Of a DNA stretch of 64,000 nucleotides, positions 1 to 9,079 are shown in pieces. Every line of letters begins with the position of its first letter. Within the stretch, counting starts at the first letter, position 1. The position numbers were made by a program, and so were the translations under genes. The DNA is from FEN-299 sp963717945. Its GTDB lineage: Bacteria > Acidobacteriota > Vicinamibacteria > Vicinamibacterales > Fen-181. Below the pieces are notes generated by a model, which had not been told where the DNA came from, searched no databases, and saw only the letters and a program-made list of their open reading frames with translations. The DNA lies in NCBI GenBank assembly GCA_963717945.1, contig CAVQXT010000007.1:682001-746000 (forward strand), given 5' to 3'.

Positions 1-2364
1 GACGGTCACGAGTACGTCATCACGACCGGGCCGGGGGTGGTGCCGCCCGCGCCCTGGGTCAACGTCCTGGCGAACCCGGGGTTCGGTACCGTCATCTCGG
101 AGAGCGGTTCGGCTTACACCTGGGCCGAGAACGCCCACGAGTTCCGCCTGTCGCCCTGGAACGACGACGCGGTGACCGATGCCAGCGGGGAAGCGCTGTA
201 CCTTCGCGACGAGGACAGCGGCCGCTTCTGGTCGCCCACGTCCCTGCCGGCCGGAGGCGATGCTCCGTACACGAGTCGCCATGGCTTCGGCTACAGCGTG
301 TTCGAGCACACCCAGGACGGCATCACGTCGGAGTTGTGGGTGTACGTGGACCTGGCGGCGCCTGTGAAGCGGTCGGTGCTGAAGATCCGCAACGCCTCCG
401 GCCGGCTGCGCCGCCTGTCCGCCACCGGCTACGTGGAGTGGGTGCTCGGTGACCTGCGCGCGAAGGCCGCGCCGCACGTCGTGACCGAGATCGACGCCGA
501 CACCGGCGCGATCTTCGCCCAGAACGCCTACAACGCCGAGTTTGCCGGACGCACGGCCTTCTTCCACGTGGACGACGCGAGCCGACGCGTGTCGGGTGAC
601 CGAACCGAGTTCATCGGCCGCAACGGCACGCTCAGGGATCCGGCCGCCATGATGCGGTCCACGCTCTCCGGTCGCGTGGGGGGCGCCCTGGATCCGTGCG
701 GGGCGATCCAACTGGCTTTCACGCTCGAGGACGGGCAGGAGCGCGAGATCGTCTTTACGCTCGGCGCGGGACGCGACCGCGACGAGGCGGTGGCCCTGCT
801 TGGCCGTGTCCGGGGGCCCGCGGCCGCGCGTGGATCGCTCGAAGCCGTCTGGCACTACTGGAACCACACGCTCGGCGCGATCAACGTGGAGACGCCCGAC
901 AAGGCGCTCAACACGCTGGCGAACGGCTGGCTGCTCTACCAGACGATCGCGTGCCGCCTGTGGGGGCGCAGCGGCTTCTACCAGTCCGGGGGCGCGTTCG
1001 GCTTCCGCGACCAGCTGCAGGACGTGATGGCGCTCATCCACGCCGAGGCGCCGCTCGTGAGGCAGCACCTGCTGTTGTGCGCGTCGCGGCAGTTTCCGGA
1101 GGGCGACGTCCAGCACTGGTGGCATCCGCCCATGGGCCGGGGCGTCCGCACGCACTGCTCGGACGACTACCTCTGGCTGCCGATGGCGACCTGCCGTTAC
1201 GTCACCGCCACCGGCGACACGGGGGTGCTCGACGAGCAGGCCCACTTCCTCGAGGGCCGCGAGGTGAATCCCGAAGAAGACTCCTATTACGATCTGCCGG
1301 CCACGTCGGAGCGCAGCGCCAGCCTCTATGAACACTGCGTGCGTGCGATCGTGCGGGGCCTGCGGTTCGGGGCCCACGGCCTGCCGCTGATGGGCTCGGG
1401 AGACTGGAACGACGGCATGAACCTGGTCGGGGCCGAAGGGCGCGGCGAGAGCGTCTGGCTGGGGTTCTTCCTCTACGCGGTCCTGATCCCGTTTGCGGAC
1501 GTCGCGCGACAGCGGGGCGATTCGGTCTTCTCGTCCCGATGCCTGTCGGAGGCGGCGCAGCTGCGGCTGCGCCTCGAAGAGAGCGGTTGGGATGGTTCGT
1601 GGTACCGGCGCGCCTACTTCGACGACGGGACGCCGCTCGGTTCGTCGGGCAACACGGAGTGCCAGATCGACTCGATTCCACAGAGCTGGTCCGTCCTCTC
1701 GGGCGCCGCCGATCCGGCGCGGGCCCGCACTGCGATGGACGCCGTGAACGCCCGGCTGGTTCGCCGCGACGACGGGCTGGTTCGCCTGCTCGATCCGCCG
1801 TTCGACACCTCCGCGCTCGACCCCGGGTACATCAAGGGGTACGTCCCGGGCGTGCGGGAGAACGGGGGACAGTACACCCATGCGGCCATTTGGGCGGCCA
1901 TGGCGTATGCCGAGCTCGGCGACGCCGAACGCGCGTGGGGCGTCTGGAAGTTGATCGACCCGCTCGCGCACGGGGTGTCGCCCTCCGACATCGAGACCTA
2001 CAAGGTGGAGCCCTACGTGGTGGCGGCCGACGTCTACGCCGTGGCCCCGCACGTCGGACGCGGCGGATGGACCTGGTACACGGGGTCCGCGGGCTGGATG
2101 TACCGGCTCATCGTCGAATCGCTGCTCGGACTAGAGCTCCGGGGGGACCGGTTGCGCGTCGAGCCCTGTCTGCCCGCCGATTGGCACGCGTTCACCGTGC
2201 ACTACCGCTTCTTCGAGACCGTCTACCACATTACAGTGCACGGCCAGCCGCCCCCGGCCGGCGCGAGACGCCTGAGGATGGACGATCAGGAACAGGACGG
2301 CGTGGATGTGCCAATGGTCAACGACCAGCGTGAACACTGGGTCGAGATGTGGGTGGGCGGTTAG
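1..2364 (+). CDS. GH94 domain of a cyclic beta-1,2-glucan synthase-like protein (5' truncated)
   Basis: The frame is open from the first base of the window, so the gene starts upstream and only its last 787 residues are seen. The segment matches the C-terminal glycoside hydrolase family 94 (phosphorylase-type) module of NdvB-like cyclic glucan synthases. It begins with the typical APWVNVLANPGFG and SGSAYTWAEN stretch of the beta-sandwich domain, followed by an (alpha/alpha)6 barrel. The GDWNDGMN motif holds the expected general acid Asp at in-window residue 468. In NdvB this module sets the chain length of the glucan. Whether the missing upstream part carries GT84 and the membrane segments cannot be seen, so a stand-alone cellobiose/chitobiose phosphorylase-like enzyme remains possible. 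Confidence 0.85.
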   Translation, partial: DGHEYVITTGPGVVPPAPWVNVLANPGFGTVISESGSAYTWAENAHEFRLSPWNDDAVTDASGEALYLRDEDSGRFWSPTSLPAGGDAPYTSRHGFGYSVFEHTQDGITSELWVYVDLAAPVKRSVLKIRNASGRLRRLSATGYVEWVLGDLRAKAAPHVVTEIDADTGAIFAQNAYNAEFAGRTAFFHVDDASRRVSGDRTEFIGRNGTLRDPAAMMRSTLSGRVGGALDPCGAIQLAFTLEDGQEREIVFTLGAGRDRDEAVALLGRVRGPAAARGSLEAVWHYWNHTLGAINVETPDKALNTLANGWLLYQTIACRLWGRSGFYQSGGAFGFRDQLQDVMALIHAEAPLVRQHLLLCASRQFPEGDVQHWWHPPMGRGVRTHCSDDYLWLPMATCRYVTATGDTGVLDEQAHFLEGREVNPEEDSYYDLPATSERSASLYEHCVRAIVRGLRFGAHGLPLMGSGDWNDGMNLVGAEGRGESVWLGFFLYAVLIPFADVARQRGDSVFSSRCLSEAAQLRLRLEESGWDGSWYRRAYFDDGTPLGSSGNTECQIDSIPQSWSVLSGAADPARARTAMDAVNARLVRRDDGLVRLLDPPFDTSALDPGYIKGYVPGVRENGGQYTHAAIWAAMAYAELGDAERAWGVWKLIDPLAHGVSPSDIETYKVEPYVVAADVYAVAPHVGRGGWTWYTGSAGWMYRLIVESLLGLELRGDRLRVEPCLPADWHAFTVHYRFFETVYHITVHGQPPPAGARRLRMDDQEQDGVDVPMVNDQREHWVEMWVGG

Positions 2365-2435
2365 CGCGCGCGAACGGCCCAGATCGCCAGACGCACCCGT
2401 AGTGCCACCTTGCACTGATTCATGAGGAGGCCTGA

Positions 2436-2795
2436 ATGAACCGTTCCATCACGCGGATCCTGATTGCCGTTGCCCTGGCGGGATATGGCGTCTACGCCGC
2501 CAGCTACGTGCTCCCGATGCTGACCGGCCCAGCCATGCCGGCGCTGCTCGTCGCCTTCGTCCTCCAGGCCGTGTGCGCGCTCGCAGCCGCGTTCGGCGTG
2601 TGGCGCCATCAGCGGTGGGCAGCCGGCGTGGTGGTGCTTCTTGGGGTCTGCATCGCCGGCACGTGGCTCTTCGAGGCGTTCGTCCTCGGCATCGTCGCCT
2701 ATCTGCGCGCCCTGCTGGTCGCGGTCTTAGCGATTATCCTGGCGCTGGCCGTCGCGCGGTATCTCAACGGCCAGCGCCAGAGCGTCAGGGACTGA
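2436..2795 (+). CDS. Small four-helix membrane protein, function unknown
   Basis: A 119-residue protein made almost entirely of hydrophobic helices (about residues 7-28, 35-56, 61-80 and 84-108) with short loops and a basic C-terminal tail. A strong ribosome binding site, GAGGAGG at 2424-2430, sits five bases before the ATG and fixes the start. It follows the GH94 gene by 71 bases in the same direction and ends nine bases from a convergent TonB-C gene. It belongs to no family I recognise. It is probably an inner-membrane protein. Confidence 0.75.
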   Translation: MNRSITRILIAVALAGYGVYAASYVLPMLTGPAMPALLVAFVLQAVCALAAAFGVWRHQRWAAGVVVLLGVCIAGTWLFEAFVLGIVAYLRALLVAVLAIILALAVARYLNGQRQSVRD

Positions 2796-2803
2796 ACTGC
2801 CCG

Positions 2804-3463
2804 CTACTGCCCGAACTTGATGGTGACGGTCAGGACCACGGGCACGGGCACGCCGTTCAGGAGTGTCGGCGTGTACTCCCATTGCCGCACCGCGTCGAGC
2901 GCGGCCTTGTCGAGCATCGGGATCGAGCGCAGGACCTTTGCGTCGATGACCTTCCCGTCCTCTCCAATCGTCGCTTCGACGATGACCGTCCCGGTGACGT
3001 GCGCCGACTGTGCCATGTCCGGATACACGGGCTTGACGTCCTTGATCTTCGTCGGTGGCATGATCTTGCCTCCGACTCGAATCGGCGCCACCCTGGCCTT
3101 CGCCCTGGCTGCAGCCGCATCGGCGGCTGCCTTGGCCGCCGCCGCATCAGCCGCCGCCTTGCCCGCGACGGCATCGGCCGCCGCCTTGTCGCCAGCCGCC
3201 TGCGCAGCGGCGGCGAGTTCCTTGGTCTTGGCGTACGACTTGAACCACTTGCCCTGCTGGGCCGCCAGTTCAGTGTCGAGGGCTGCGCTGGCGTCCCGGG
3301 CCGCCTTGAGCGAGTCGGGGGCGTACTGATCCGCGCCGGCGGTCACGGCCTTGTCGACGGCGGCCTTGGCCGCGTCGACGTCCGCACTGGGCGGCGACGC
3401 GCAGCCCGCGGCTGTCAGCGCGAGGACCACGGCAATCGCCCGGACTCTGACAATCACGCTCAT
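2804..3463 (-). CDS. Lipoprotein with alanine-rich helix and TonB C-terminal domain
   Basis: 219 residues. The N-terminus is a signal peptide ending in AAGC, a plausible lipobox with Cys21. Residues about 25-125 are an Ala/Lys/Asp-rich helical region built from AAADAAAAKAAADA-type repeats. The last ~85 residues form a TonB C-terminal domain (VKPVYPDMAQSAHVTGTVIVEATIG, then VRQWEYTPTLLNGVPVPVVLTVTIKF). Classical TonB is anchored by a transmembrane helix that contacts ExbB. Here a lipid anchor would replace it, so energy transduction is doubtful and an envelope scaffold role is as likely. AAGGGGGA lies before the ATG. The next gene upstream, on the same strand, has the same C-terminal domain. 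Confidence 0.75.
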   Translation of the reverse strand: MSVIVRVRAIAVVLALTAAGCASPPSADVDAAKAAVDKAVTAGADQYAPDSLKAARDASAALDTELAAQQGKWFKSYAKTKELAAAAQAAGDKAAADAVAGKAAADAAAAKAAADAAAARAKARVAPIRVGGKIMPPTKIKDVKPVYPDMAQSAHVTGTVIVEATIGEDGKVIDAKVLRSIPMLDKAALDAVRQWEYTPTLLNGVPVPVVLTVTIKFGQ

Positions 3464-3501
3464 GGTGTGTCCCCCTTCCAGAGTTGAATCGACCGAGTGG
3501 C

Positions 3502-3529
3502 GCGCGGGGCGCCTTCGGGCGCCCCGCGC
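3502..3529 (-). terminator. GC-rich stem-loop between two TonB-C genes
   Basis: A perfect 12-bp stem (3502-3513 with 3518-3529) around a four-base loop that reads TTCG on the plus strand. It lies 12 bases past the stop codon of the 826-residue gene and before the start of the 219-residue gene, both on the minus strand. There is no T-run, so it could be a terminator of the type that works without a U-tract, a processing site, or an attenuator between the two genes. Confidence 0.5.
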
Positions 3530-3541
3530 CTGATGCGCGAA

Positions 3542-6022
3542 CTAGAACTTGATCGAAATTTCCGTCTCCACCTCGACCGGTTTTCCGTCCACCAGAGTTG
3601 GCTGGTATCGGCGCTGGCGGGCATTGTCCAGGGCCGCTGCTTGCAGCGGCTGCGGGCCCGACAGCACCGTCGCGTTCTTCACCCTGCCATCGACGCCGAT
3701 CAGAACCTGCAAGCGCACGGTTCCCTGGACGCGCGTGCCCTTCGCAGCCGGCGGAGCGTTCAGTTTCGGCTGCGAAATCAGTTTCGCGGCTTGCACGTCT
3801 TCCGCAACGCGGATCGGTCCCTTGTTCGCGACGTCCGGTTGCTCGGCCCGCGGGGCCGCGCTCGGCGGTTTGGCCTTCGGGTTGGCCTGCGGCCGCTGCT
3901 CGGGCACCGGTTTCAGTCGAGCCTCTTGTGCCGCCTGCTGCTTGGTCTTGTCGGCGGCGGCCTGCTGCTGCGCCGCCTGGCGTGCGGTCTCGTCAGCCGC
4001 GGCCTTCTGTTGCGCGGCCTGCTGCTTGGCCTTGTCTGCGACGGCCTGTTGCTGCGCCGCCTGGCGTGCGGTCTCGTCAGCCGCGGCCTGCTGTTGCGCG
4101 GCTTGCTGCGCGGCCTGCTGCTTGGCCTTGTCGGCGGCGGCCTGTTGCTGCGCCGCCTGGCGTGCGGTCTCGTCAGCCGCGGCCTGCTGTTGCGCGGCTT
4201 GCTGCGCGGCCTGCTGCTTGGCCTTGTCGGCGGCGGCCTGCTGTTGCGCCGCCTGCTGCCTGGCTTGTTCTGCCGCTAGCGGCGGCTGGGCTGTCTGCGG
4301 TGCCCGGGCGGCCCCAGGCGGAACGCCACGCGCCGGAGAACGGACCAGTTGCGCCGTGTTCGGCGACGTCGCGGGCTGGGGCTTCTTCGCCGCCGGTTCG
4401 GCCGGCTTGACCACCGCCGCCGGCGGAGCGGTCTTCACCGGTCGCGCAGCGCGTGCCGACGATACCGCGCGGAGAGTCTGCGCGGCCTGCGCGTCGAGCG
4501 GCTTGCCCGGATTGGCCTGCAACGCCGGCTGCTCCTGCGCGAAGGCCACCGGCGGTGGCGGCGGCGCAACCTTGGCGACCACCGGCCGGCTGACTACCGC
4601 CGCCGGGGGCTTCGGCGGTGCGCTGGCCGCCGTGGCGGTCGCCGCAGTCGCCCGAGTCCCGCCCATCACGCTGGCTTTCACGGGAGCCACCGGCGCGGTG
4701 CGAATCGCCGGGGCCGCCGCGATCGCGCTCGGGGCGACGCTCACCGCCGCCTGTGCCACCGGCTGTGCGTTCACGAAAGCGGCTCGTGGCACCGCCGTGA
4801 CGGCGCCCGCCACTCTCTGATTCAGATATGTCGTTCTCTGCACAGGTTCGCTCACGACCCTCGTGATCGTCGCCTGCTGTACGACGGTGTTGGTGATGTT
4901 CACGTTCGTGACGTAGGTCGGGCTCGCCCGGTACGCGGGCACATACACCTCGCCCGGCGCCAGCGGGAACCACGCCACTCTGACGCCGATCCCCACATCC
5001 CGCGGTGAGGTCGACACTCCCACGAATATGACGAGCGCCGGGGAGTAGACGGGGCGCCGCGTGTGAACGTCCTGGTCCGCTTCACGGCGAGGCGGAACCC
5101 AGGCCCAGCCTCGGCCGCCGGCCCCGTCGTTCACAAACGCCCACCGGCCGTAATGTGAGGTCACGAATCCAAAGGGCGCGTCATCGACCCATGTCCAGCC
5201 CCACGGATCCACCCAGGTCCAGTGCCCGTCTCTGTACGGCGCCCAGTCTCGCGAGACATGCGTCGGAACCCAGATCGGACCGTAGTCACGATCCGTCCTC
5301 CATGTGCCATCCCGATCGAGGTCGTCATAGCCAGTGAGCTCCGGCGACACATAACGGGCCGAAAGCGAGCTGTCCTGGCGCTGGTCCCGGGCGTACGACC
5401 ACTGATCGAAGCTGTCCCTGTCCGGCAGGTCGTAGACGTCGTAGGAGATGTCGTCCGTGCCCGACACTTGAACCTGGGAGCCTCCGTCCACGAGAAACGC
5501 CGTGCCCCCGCCGGTGACCTGCCCCTGGCCGTCGCGCAGCGTGATGGTGGTGAAGTGGCCGTCCGGATCGACGGTCACGCGGTAATGGCCGCGTTGGAGC
5601 ATGGTGAACGCGTTGTTCGGCGTGTCCACCTCGAACACGTCGTCGCCGTAGAGATTCCGCACGTGCACGTCGATCGTGCCGGTGGTCAACTGGATCTGAA
5701 CCGTCCGGTCATCCAGGTTCAGGAACGACATCATGGTCTGGCCGTCCACGCGAATCGCCGTCGACCCGATTTGCATCTCGGCCCTCGACCTGTCGCCGGT
5801 CCAGATGCTGTCACCCGTGGTCATCGGCCGGTTCAGCGTCGCCCAGCCCCAGTCCGTCTCGCCGCCCGGCTGGAACGAAATGTCGCCCTCGACATAATTC
5901 AGCCGGGCCACGCGAATTGGCGGATCGTCAGACGCGAAGGCCGGCTGCGCAACCACGGCGAACAGGCAGAGCACCAGGCAGACCCGCCCGTAGAAACGTG
6001 TCGAACTGACCGCTTTGCTCAT
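3542..6022 (-). CDS. Secreted FecR-like/DUF6600 protein with Gln-Ala repeats and TonB C-terminal domain
   Basis: 826 residues. A signal peptide ends near AFAS (residue 31). Residues about 35-190 resemble a FecR-type sensing domain (VARLNYVEGDISFQPGG, GDSIWTGDRSRAEMQIGS). Residues about 220-370 are the Trp/Tyr-rich DUF6600 region (VSRDWAPYRDGHWTWVDPWGWTWVDD). A Pro/Ala-rich linker follows, then a Gln/Ala/Lys repeat region predicted to be helical, and a TonB C-terminal domain closes the protein (VQGTVRLQVLIGVDGRV ... RYQPTLVDGKPVEVETEISIKF). No membrane anchor other than the cleavable signal is visible, so it should be periplasmic. The start is supported by AAGGAG seven bases before ATG. It probably forms an operon with the smaller TonB-C lipoprotein downstream. 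Function is unknown. Confidence 0.75.
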   Translation of the reverse strand: MSKAVSSTRFYGRVCLVLCLFAVVAQPAFASDDPPIRVARLNYVEGDISFQPGGETDWGWATLNRPMTTGDSIWTGDRSRAEMQIGSTAIRVDGQTMMSFLNLDDRTVQIQLTTGTIDVHVRNLYGDDVFEVDTPNNAFTMLQRGHYRVTVDPDGHFTTITLRDGQGQVTGGGTAFLVDGGSQVQVSGTDDISYDVYDLPDRDSFDQWSYARDQRQDSSLSARYVSPELTGYDDLDRDGTWRTDRDYGPIWVPTHVSRDWAPYRDGHWTWVDPWGWTWVDDAPFGFVTSHYGRWAFVNDGAGGRGWAWVPPRREADQDVHTRRPVYSPALVIFVGVSTSPRDVGIGVRVAWFPLAPGEVYVPAYRASPTYVTNVNITNTVVQQATITRVVSEPVQRTTYLNQRVAGAVTAVPRAAFVNAQPVAQAAVSVAPSAIAAAPAIRTAPVAPVKASVMGGTRATAATATAASAPPKPPAAVVSRPVVAKVAPPPPPVAFAQEQPALQANPGKPLDAQAAQTLRAVSSARAARPVKTAPPAAVVKPAEPAAKKPQPATSPNTAQLVRSPARGVPPGAARAPQTAQPPLAAEQARQQAAQQQAAADKAKQQAAQQAAQQQAAADETARQAAQQQAAADKAKQQAAQQAAQQQAAADETARQAAQQQAVADKAKQQAAQQKAAADETARQAAQQQAAADKTKQQAAQEARLKPVPEQRPQANPKAKPPSAAPRAEQPDVANKGPIRVAEDVQAAKLISQPKLNAPPAAKGTRVQGTVRLQVLIGVDGRVKNATVLSGPQPLQAAALDNARQRRYQPTLVDGKPVEVETEISIKF
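3910..4272 (-). repeat. 96-nt coding tandem repeat
   Basis: The Gln-Ala helix of the 826-residue protein is encoded by tandem units of about 96 nt (32 residues, ...QQQAAADKAKQQAAQQ...). Bases 4081-4176 and 4177-4272 begin with about 80 nearly identical bases. Neighbouring units are shortened or diverged in steps of whole codons, suggesting expansion and contraction by slippage under selection for reading frame. Confidence 0.8.
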
Positions 6023-6264
6023 GGCTCAGCTCCTTCATTCCCGAAACTGCTGCCCCGTCGACCGGTCTCCCTCCAGCCTTTGGACGCCGCCGTCCTCTGG
6101 TCAGAGTAGGATCGAAGTCGGGACATCACAGTCCCCTATTGCACAGTGCCACCCCGACAGACCACCGTACTGCGAGAGGTGTGCCAAAGAGCACAGACGC
6201 GGTGCGGCGGCGTCTCTACCATCGGGAGAGCAGGGCGCGTGTTGTCCTGAAGAGCGAGGTCACC

Positions 6265-6441
6265 ATGTCGAAGCTGAACGGCGATAAGGCGAGATTCCAC
6301 AGGCTGCGAAAGGCGGGGCTGCGGCGGCGCGAATTGGCGCGCCAGGCGTGGGCATCGGTACGAAGCCCGCTCGTCCCTTCTGACGCCGGTGCGGTCGGCG
6401 GACAGCCGGGGAAAGGTCGAGGCGTCACGCCCGGCAAATGA
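6265..6441 (+). CDS. Small basic protein, unknown function
   Basis: 58 residues, start MSKLNGDKARFHRLRKAG. It is strongly basic in its first 35 residues, with a Gly-rich tail. GAGCGAGG lies just upstream of the ATG. The same frame stays open further upstream (to 6139), but that part has no binding site and looks non-coding. The basic N-terminal part resembles short RNA- or DNA-binding peptides, but no family is recognised. Codon use is less biased than in neighbouring genes, so this is a tentative call. Upstream, 6023-6264 is the divergent promoter space shared with the DUF6600 gene, and I see no other feature there. Confidence 0.4.
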   Translation: MSKLNGDKARFHRLRKAGLRRRELARQAWASVRSPLVPSDAGAVGGQPGKGRGVTPGK

Positions 6442-6480
6442 GCGAGGTGTGACTTCGACGTGAGGTCGGAAGGGCGCCCG

Positions 6481-6753
6481 TCAGTGCCGCACGGCCACCG
6501 GCTTGATGGCGGCCCGTTCGATCCCGGCCAGAGTCCGGCCGATCTGATCCAGTTCCCGCTGCATCGCACCCCAGAGCCCGAGTTCCTCGTCGGTCAGCTG
6601 GTGATGGACGTGGATGATCGCCGCCGACTCCGCCTCGAGATCGGCTTGGCGATCCCGCCAGCTGCCCGCGGCGCCGGGTTCCGGCGAGACCTCCGACACG
6701 CGGCGCAGCGCCGCGCCCGCGATCTCGTAATAACCGCCCGTGCTCAGTCTCAT
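6481..6753 (-). CDS. Hypothetical protein of 90 residues
   Basis: Starts MRLSTGGYYEIAGAALRRV. An ATG five codons further upstream is also in frame, but GGAAGG lies correctly spaced only for the ATG at 6753. The protein is acidic and mostly helical (SWRDRQADLEAESAAIIHVHHQLTDEELGLWGAMQRELDQIGRTLAGIE), without signal peptide or membrane segment. It follows ftsH on the same strand with a gap of about 136 bases, so it may be co-transcribed. The family is not recognised. Confidence 0.6.
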   Translation of the reverse strand: MRLSTGGYYEIAGAALRRVSEVSPEPGAAGSWRDRQADLEAESAAIIHVHHQLTDEELGLWGAMQRELDQIGRTLAGIERAAIKPVAVRH

Positions 6754-6889
6754 GATTCGGCCTTCCATCCGGCGGGCACTCGACCCGGTCGATGCGCCGG
6801 CCTGATTGAAGGGTAGGACCGTCCGGCTTTTCCGTCTGTCACGTTGTGCACACCCGCGCCGCGGGTCTCGGACGGCCAGGTGGACGGCG

Positions 6890-8878
6890 CTAGCTCGCGT
6901 TGGTCTTGGTGGAGACGGGCGTGTCCGGCTCCGGGGCGGGCGGTTCGGTCAGCCCCGTGGCGTCCCGGATCTCCTTCTCGTTGAGCGACTCCGCGCTCAA
7001 CAAGGCGTGGGCGAGGACGTCCAGCTTCTCGCGGTGCCCGGCCAGCAGCCGGTCGGCTGCGTGGAGACTCTCCTCGACGATGCGCCGGACCTCGGCGTCG
7101 ATCACCTCAGAGGTGGCATCGCTGTAAGGCTGGTGCTGGAAGGCCGGCGGCAGGCCGTCGTCCTGGGGCGCGACGAAGCTGATCGGGCCGAGCGTCTCGC
7201 TCATCCCCCATCGCAACACCATGCGACGCGCGATTTCCGTGACCTGCTGGAGGTCGCTTTCAGCGCCGGTGGTGACCACTCCATAGACGAGCTTCTCGGC
7301 CGCCCGGCCGCCAAGCGCGCACGTGATGCGCGTCTGCAGGTAATCTTCGCCGTAGCTGGTCCGATCGTCGACGGGGAGTTGCCACGTCGCTCCGAGCGCC
7401 ATGCCCCGCGGCACGATCGAGACGCGGTGAACGGGATCGCTGCCGGGCATCAGCAGCGCGACCAGCGCGTGCCCGGCTTCGTGATAGGCGGTGCGCTCAC
7501 GGTCGAGCGGATTCAGCAGGATGTTGCGAGCCGGCCCGAGGGTGATCTTCTGCAGCGCTTCCGCGAAGTCCTCGGCACCGACGGTGTCCCCGTCCTTGCG
7601 CGCGGCCAGCAGCGCCGCCTCGTTGACCAGGTTGCGCAGCTCGGCGCCGACCAGGCCGGGCGTTTCGGTGGCCAGGCGCTCGAGCGAGACGTCGGGCGCC
7701 AGCGGGACGTTCCGGGTGTGCACCTTGAGAATCGCGGCCCGGCCGGCGCGGTCCGGACGCTGCACCACGACGCGCCGGTCGAAGCGCCCCGGCCGCATCA
7801 GCGCCTGGTCGAGCACGTCGGCGCGGTTGGTCGCCGCCAGGACGATGACGCTTTCGCGTGCGTCGAAGCCGTCCATCTCGGTCAAGATCTGGTTCAGCGT
7901 CTGCTCGCGCTCGTCGTGTCCCCCGAGCTGCACGCCACTGCCGCGCGTGCGGCCGATTGCATCCAGCTCGTCGATGAAGATGATCGCCGGGGCGGCCTCC
8001 CGCGCCTGCTTGAACAGGTCGCGCACCCGCGCGGCGCCGACGCCGACGATCATCTCGATGAACTCGGACGCGGCGAGGCTGAAGAAGGGGACGCCCGCCT
8101 GGCCGGCGATCGCGCGCGCCAGCAGCGTCTTGCCGGTGCCCGGGGCCCCGATGAGCAGCACGCCCTTCGGCACGGTGCCGCCGAGCCGCTGGTACTTCGC
8201 GGGGTTCTTCAGGAAGTCGACGATCTCGACCAGCTCGTTCTCGGCCTCGTCGATCCCCGCGACGTCGTCGAAGGTGACCTTCGGCTGATCCTCGCTGTAG
8301 CGCTTGGCGCGGCTCCGCCCCAGGCTGAACAACCCGCCGCCTCCGGCCGCCGCCGCCGCGCGGCGGCTGATCCAGACGAAGGCGGCGATGAGCAGCAGCG
8401 TCGGCCCGAAGCTGACGAGCAGCTTGAACCACGACGACGCGTTCTCGTCGACCGCCTTGATCACGACACCGTTGTCGTCGAGACGCTTCTCCAGGTCCTG
8501 ATCCGCAAAGGCCGGGCGCTGGGTCCTGAACTCCATGGATTCGCGCGCCTTCGGGCCGGCCGAGGCCGGTGCGCCGGCCTTCGGGGGCGGGTACGCGGTC
8601 TTTTTCCTGAAATCCCCCTGGATCGAGTCGCCGACGCTGGTGACGTCCGCCACATTGCCCGCCTCGACCTGTTGCTTGAAGAAGGTGTAGGGAATCGTGA
8701 TCGAGGACGGTTCAGGGAAGAAGAGCTGCGCGACCAGGTAGTTGCCCGCCAGGAGCACGAGGAAGACCAGCCACCACGGCCGCGGCCGCAGGCGGCGCCC
8801 GGAGGCCGCCTCTTTGGAGGTCGTGGGCGGAACATTCGGTCGGGGTGCCTGTGCGAGGTCCGGAGGTGGATTCGACAT
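6890..8878 (-). CDS. ftsH: ATP-dependent zinc metalloprotease FtsH
   Basis: 662 residues with the complete FtsH layout. There is an N-terminal membrane helix (about 35-53), a short periplasmic domain, a second helix (about 152-170), an AAA+ module with Walker A GAPGTGKT (244-251), Walker B FIDELDAIGR (301-310) and the second region of homology ATNRADVLDQALMRPGRFDR, then an M41 protease domain with HEAGH (466-470) and the third zinc ligand likely Asp542 (TGAESDLQQ). It would degrade membrane and short-lived soluble proteins from the cytoplasmic face. The pore loop reads EMIVG rather than the usual EMFVG, so the substrate-gripping Phe is Ile277. It stands alone and is divergent from the GH3 gene, and is probably one of several FtsH paralogues. 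Confidence 0.95.
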   Translation of the reverse strand: MSNPPPDLAQAPRPNVPPTTSKEAASGRRLRPRPWWLVFLVLLAGNYLVAQLFFPEPSSITIPYTFFKQQVEAGNVADVTSVGDSIQGDFRKKTAYPPPKAGAPASAGPKARESMEFRTQRPAFADQDLEKRLDDNGVVIKAVDENASSWFKLLVSFGPTLLLIAAFVWISRRAAAAAGGGGLFSLGRSRAKRYSEDQPKVTFDDVAGIDEAENELVEIVDFLKNPAKYQRLGGTVPKGVLLIGAPGTGKTLLARAIAGQAGVPFFSLAASEFIEMIVGVGAARVRDLFKQAREAAPAIIFIDELDAIGRTRGSGVQLGGHDEREQTLNQILTEMDGFDARESVIVLAATNRADVLDQALMRPGRFDRRVVVQRPDRAGRAAILKVHTRNVPLAPDVSLERLATETPGLVGAELRNLVNEAALLAARKDGDTVGAEDFAEALQKITLGPARNILLNPLDRERTAYHEAGHALVALLMPGSDPVHRVSIVPRGMALGATWQLPVDDRTSYGEDYLQTRITCALGGRAAEKLVYGVVTTGAESDLQQVTEIARRMVLRWGMSETLGPISFVAPQDDGLPPAFQHQPYSDATSEVIDAEVRRIVEESLHAADRLLAGHREKLDVLAHALLSAESLNEKEIRDATGLTEPPAPEPDTPVSTKTNAS

Positions 8879-9079
8879 GGTGTGTGAAGTGACGCGTGAT
8901 GCCTCGCTTCACATGTTAGTGACGCCCGGGGCTTCCGGTCTGTGCACTTCGGCACACGGCGAGATGCTCCGCCATGCGCCGATCGGCTGTCACAAGACGG
9001 TTATACTGGGCCCGCGACGGCTGAGGGGCCGACGTGCGCGGCATCTCGGACCGGAATGCTCCCGAGGAGGGGTGTCGTC

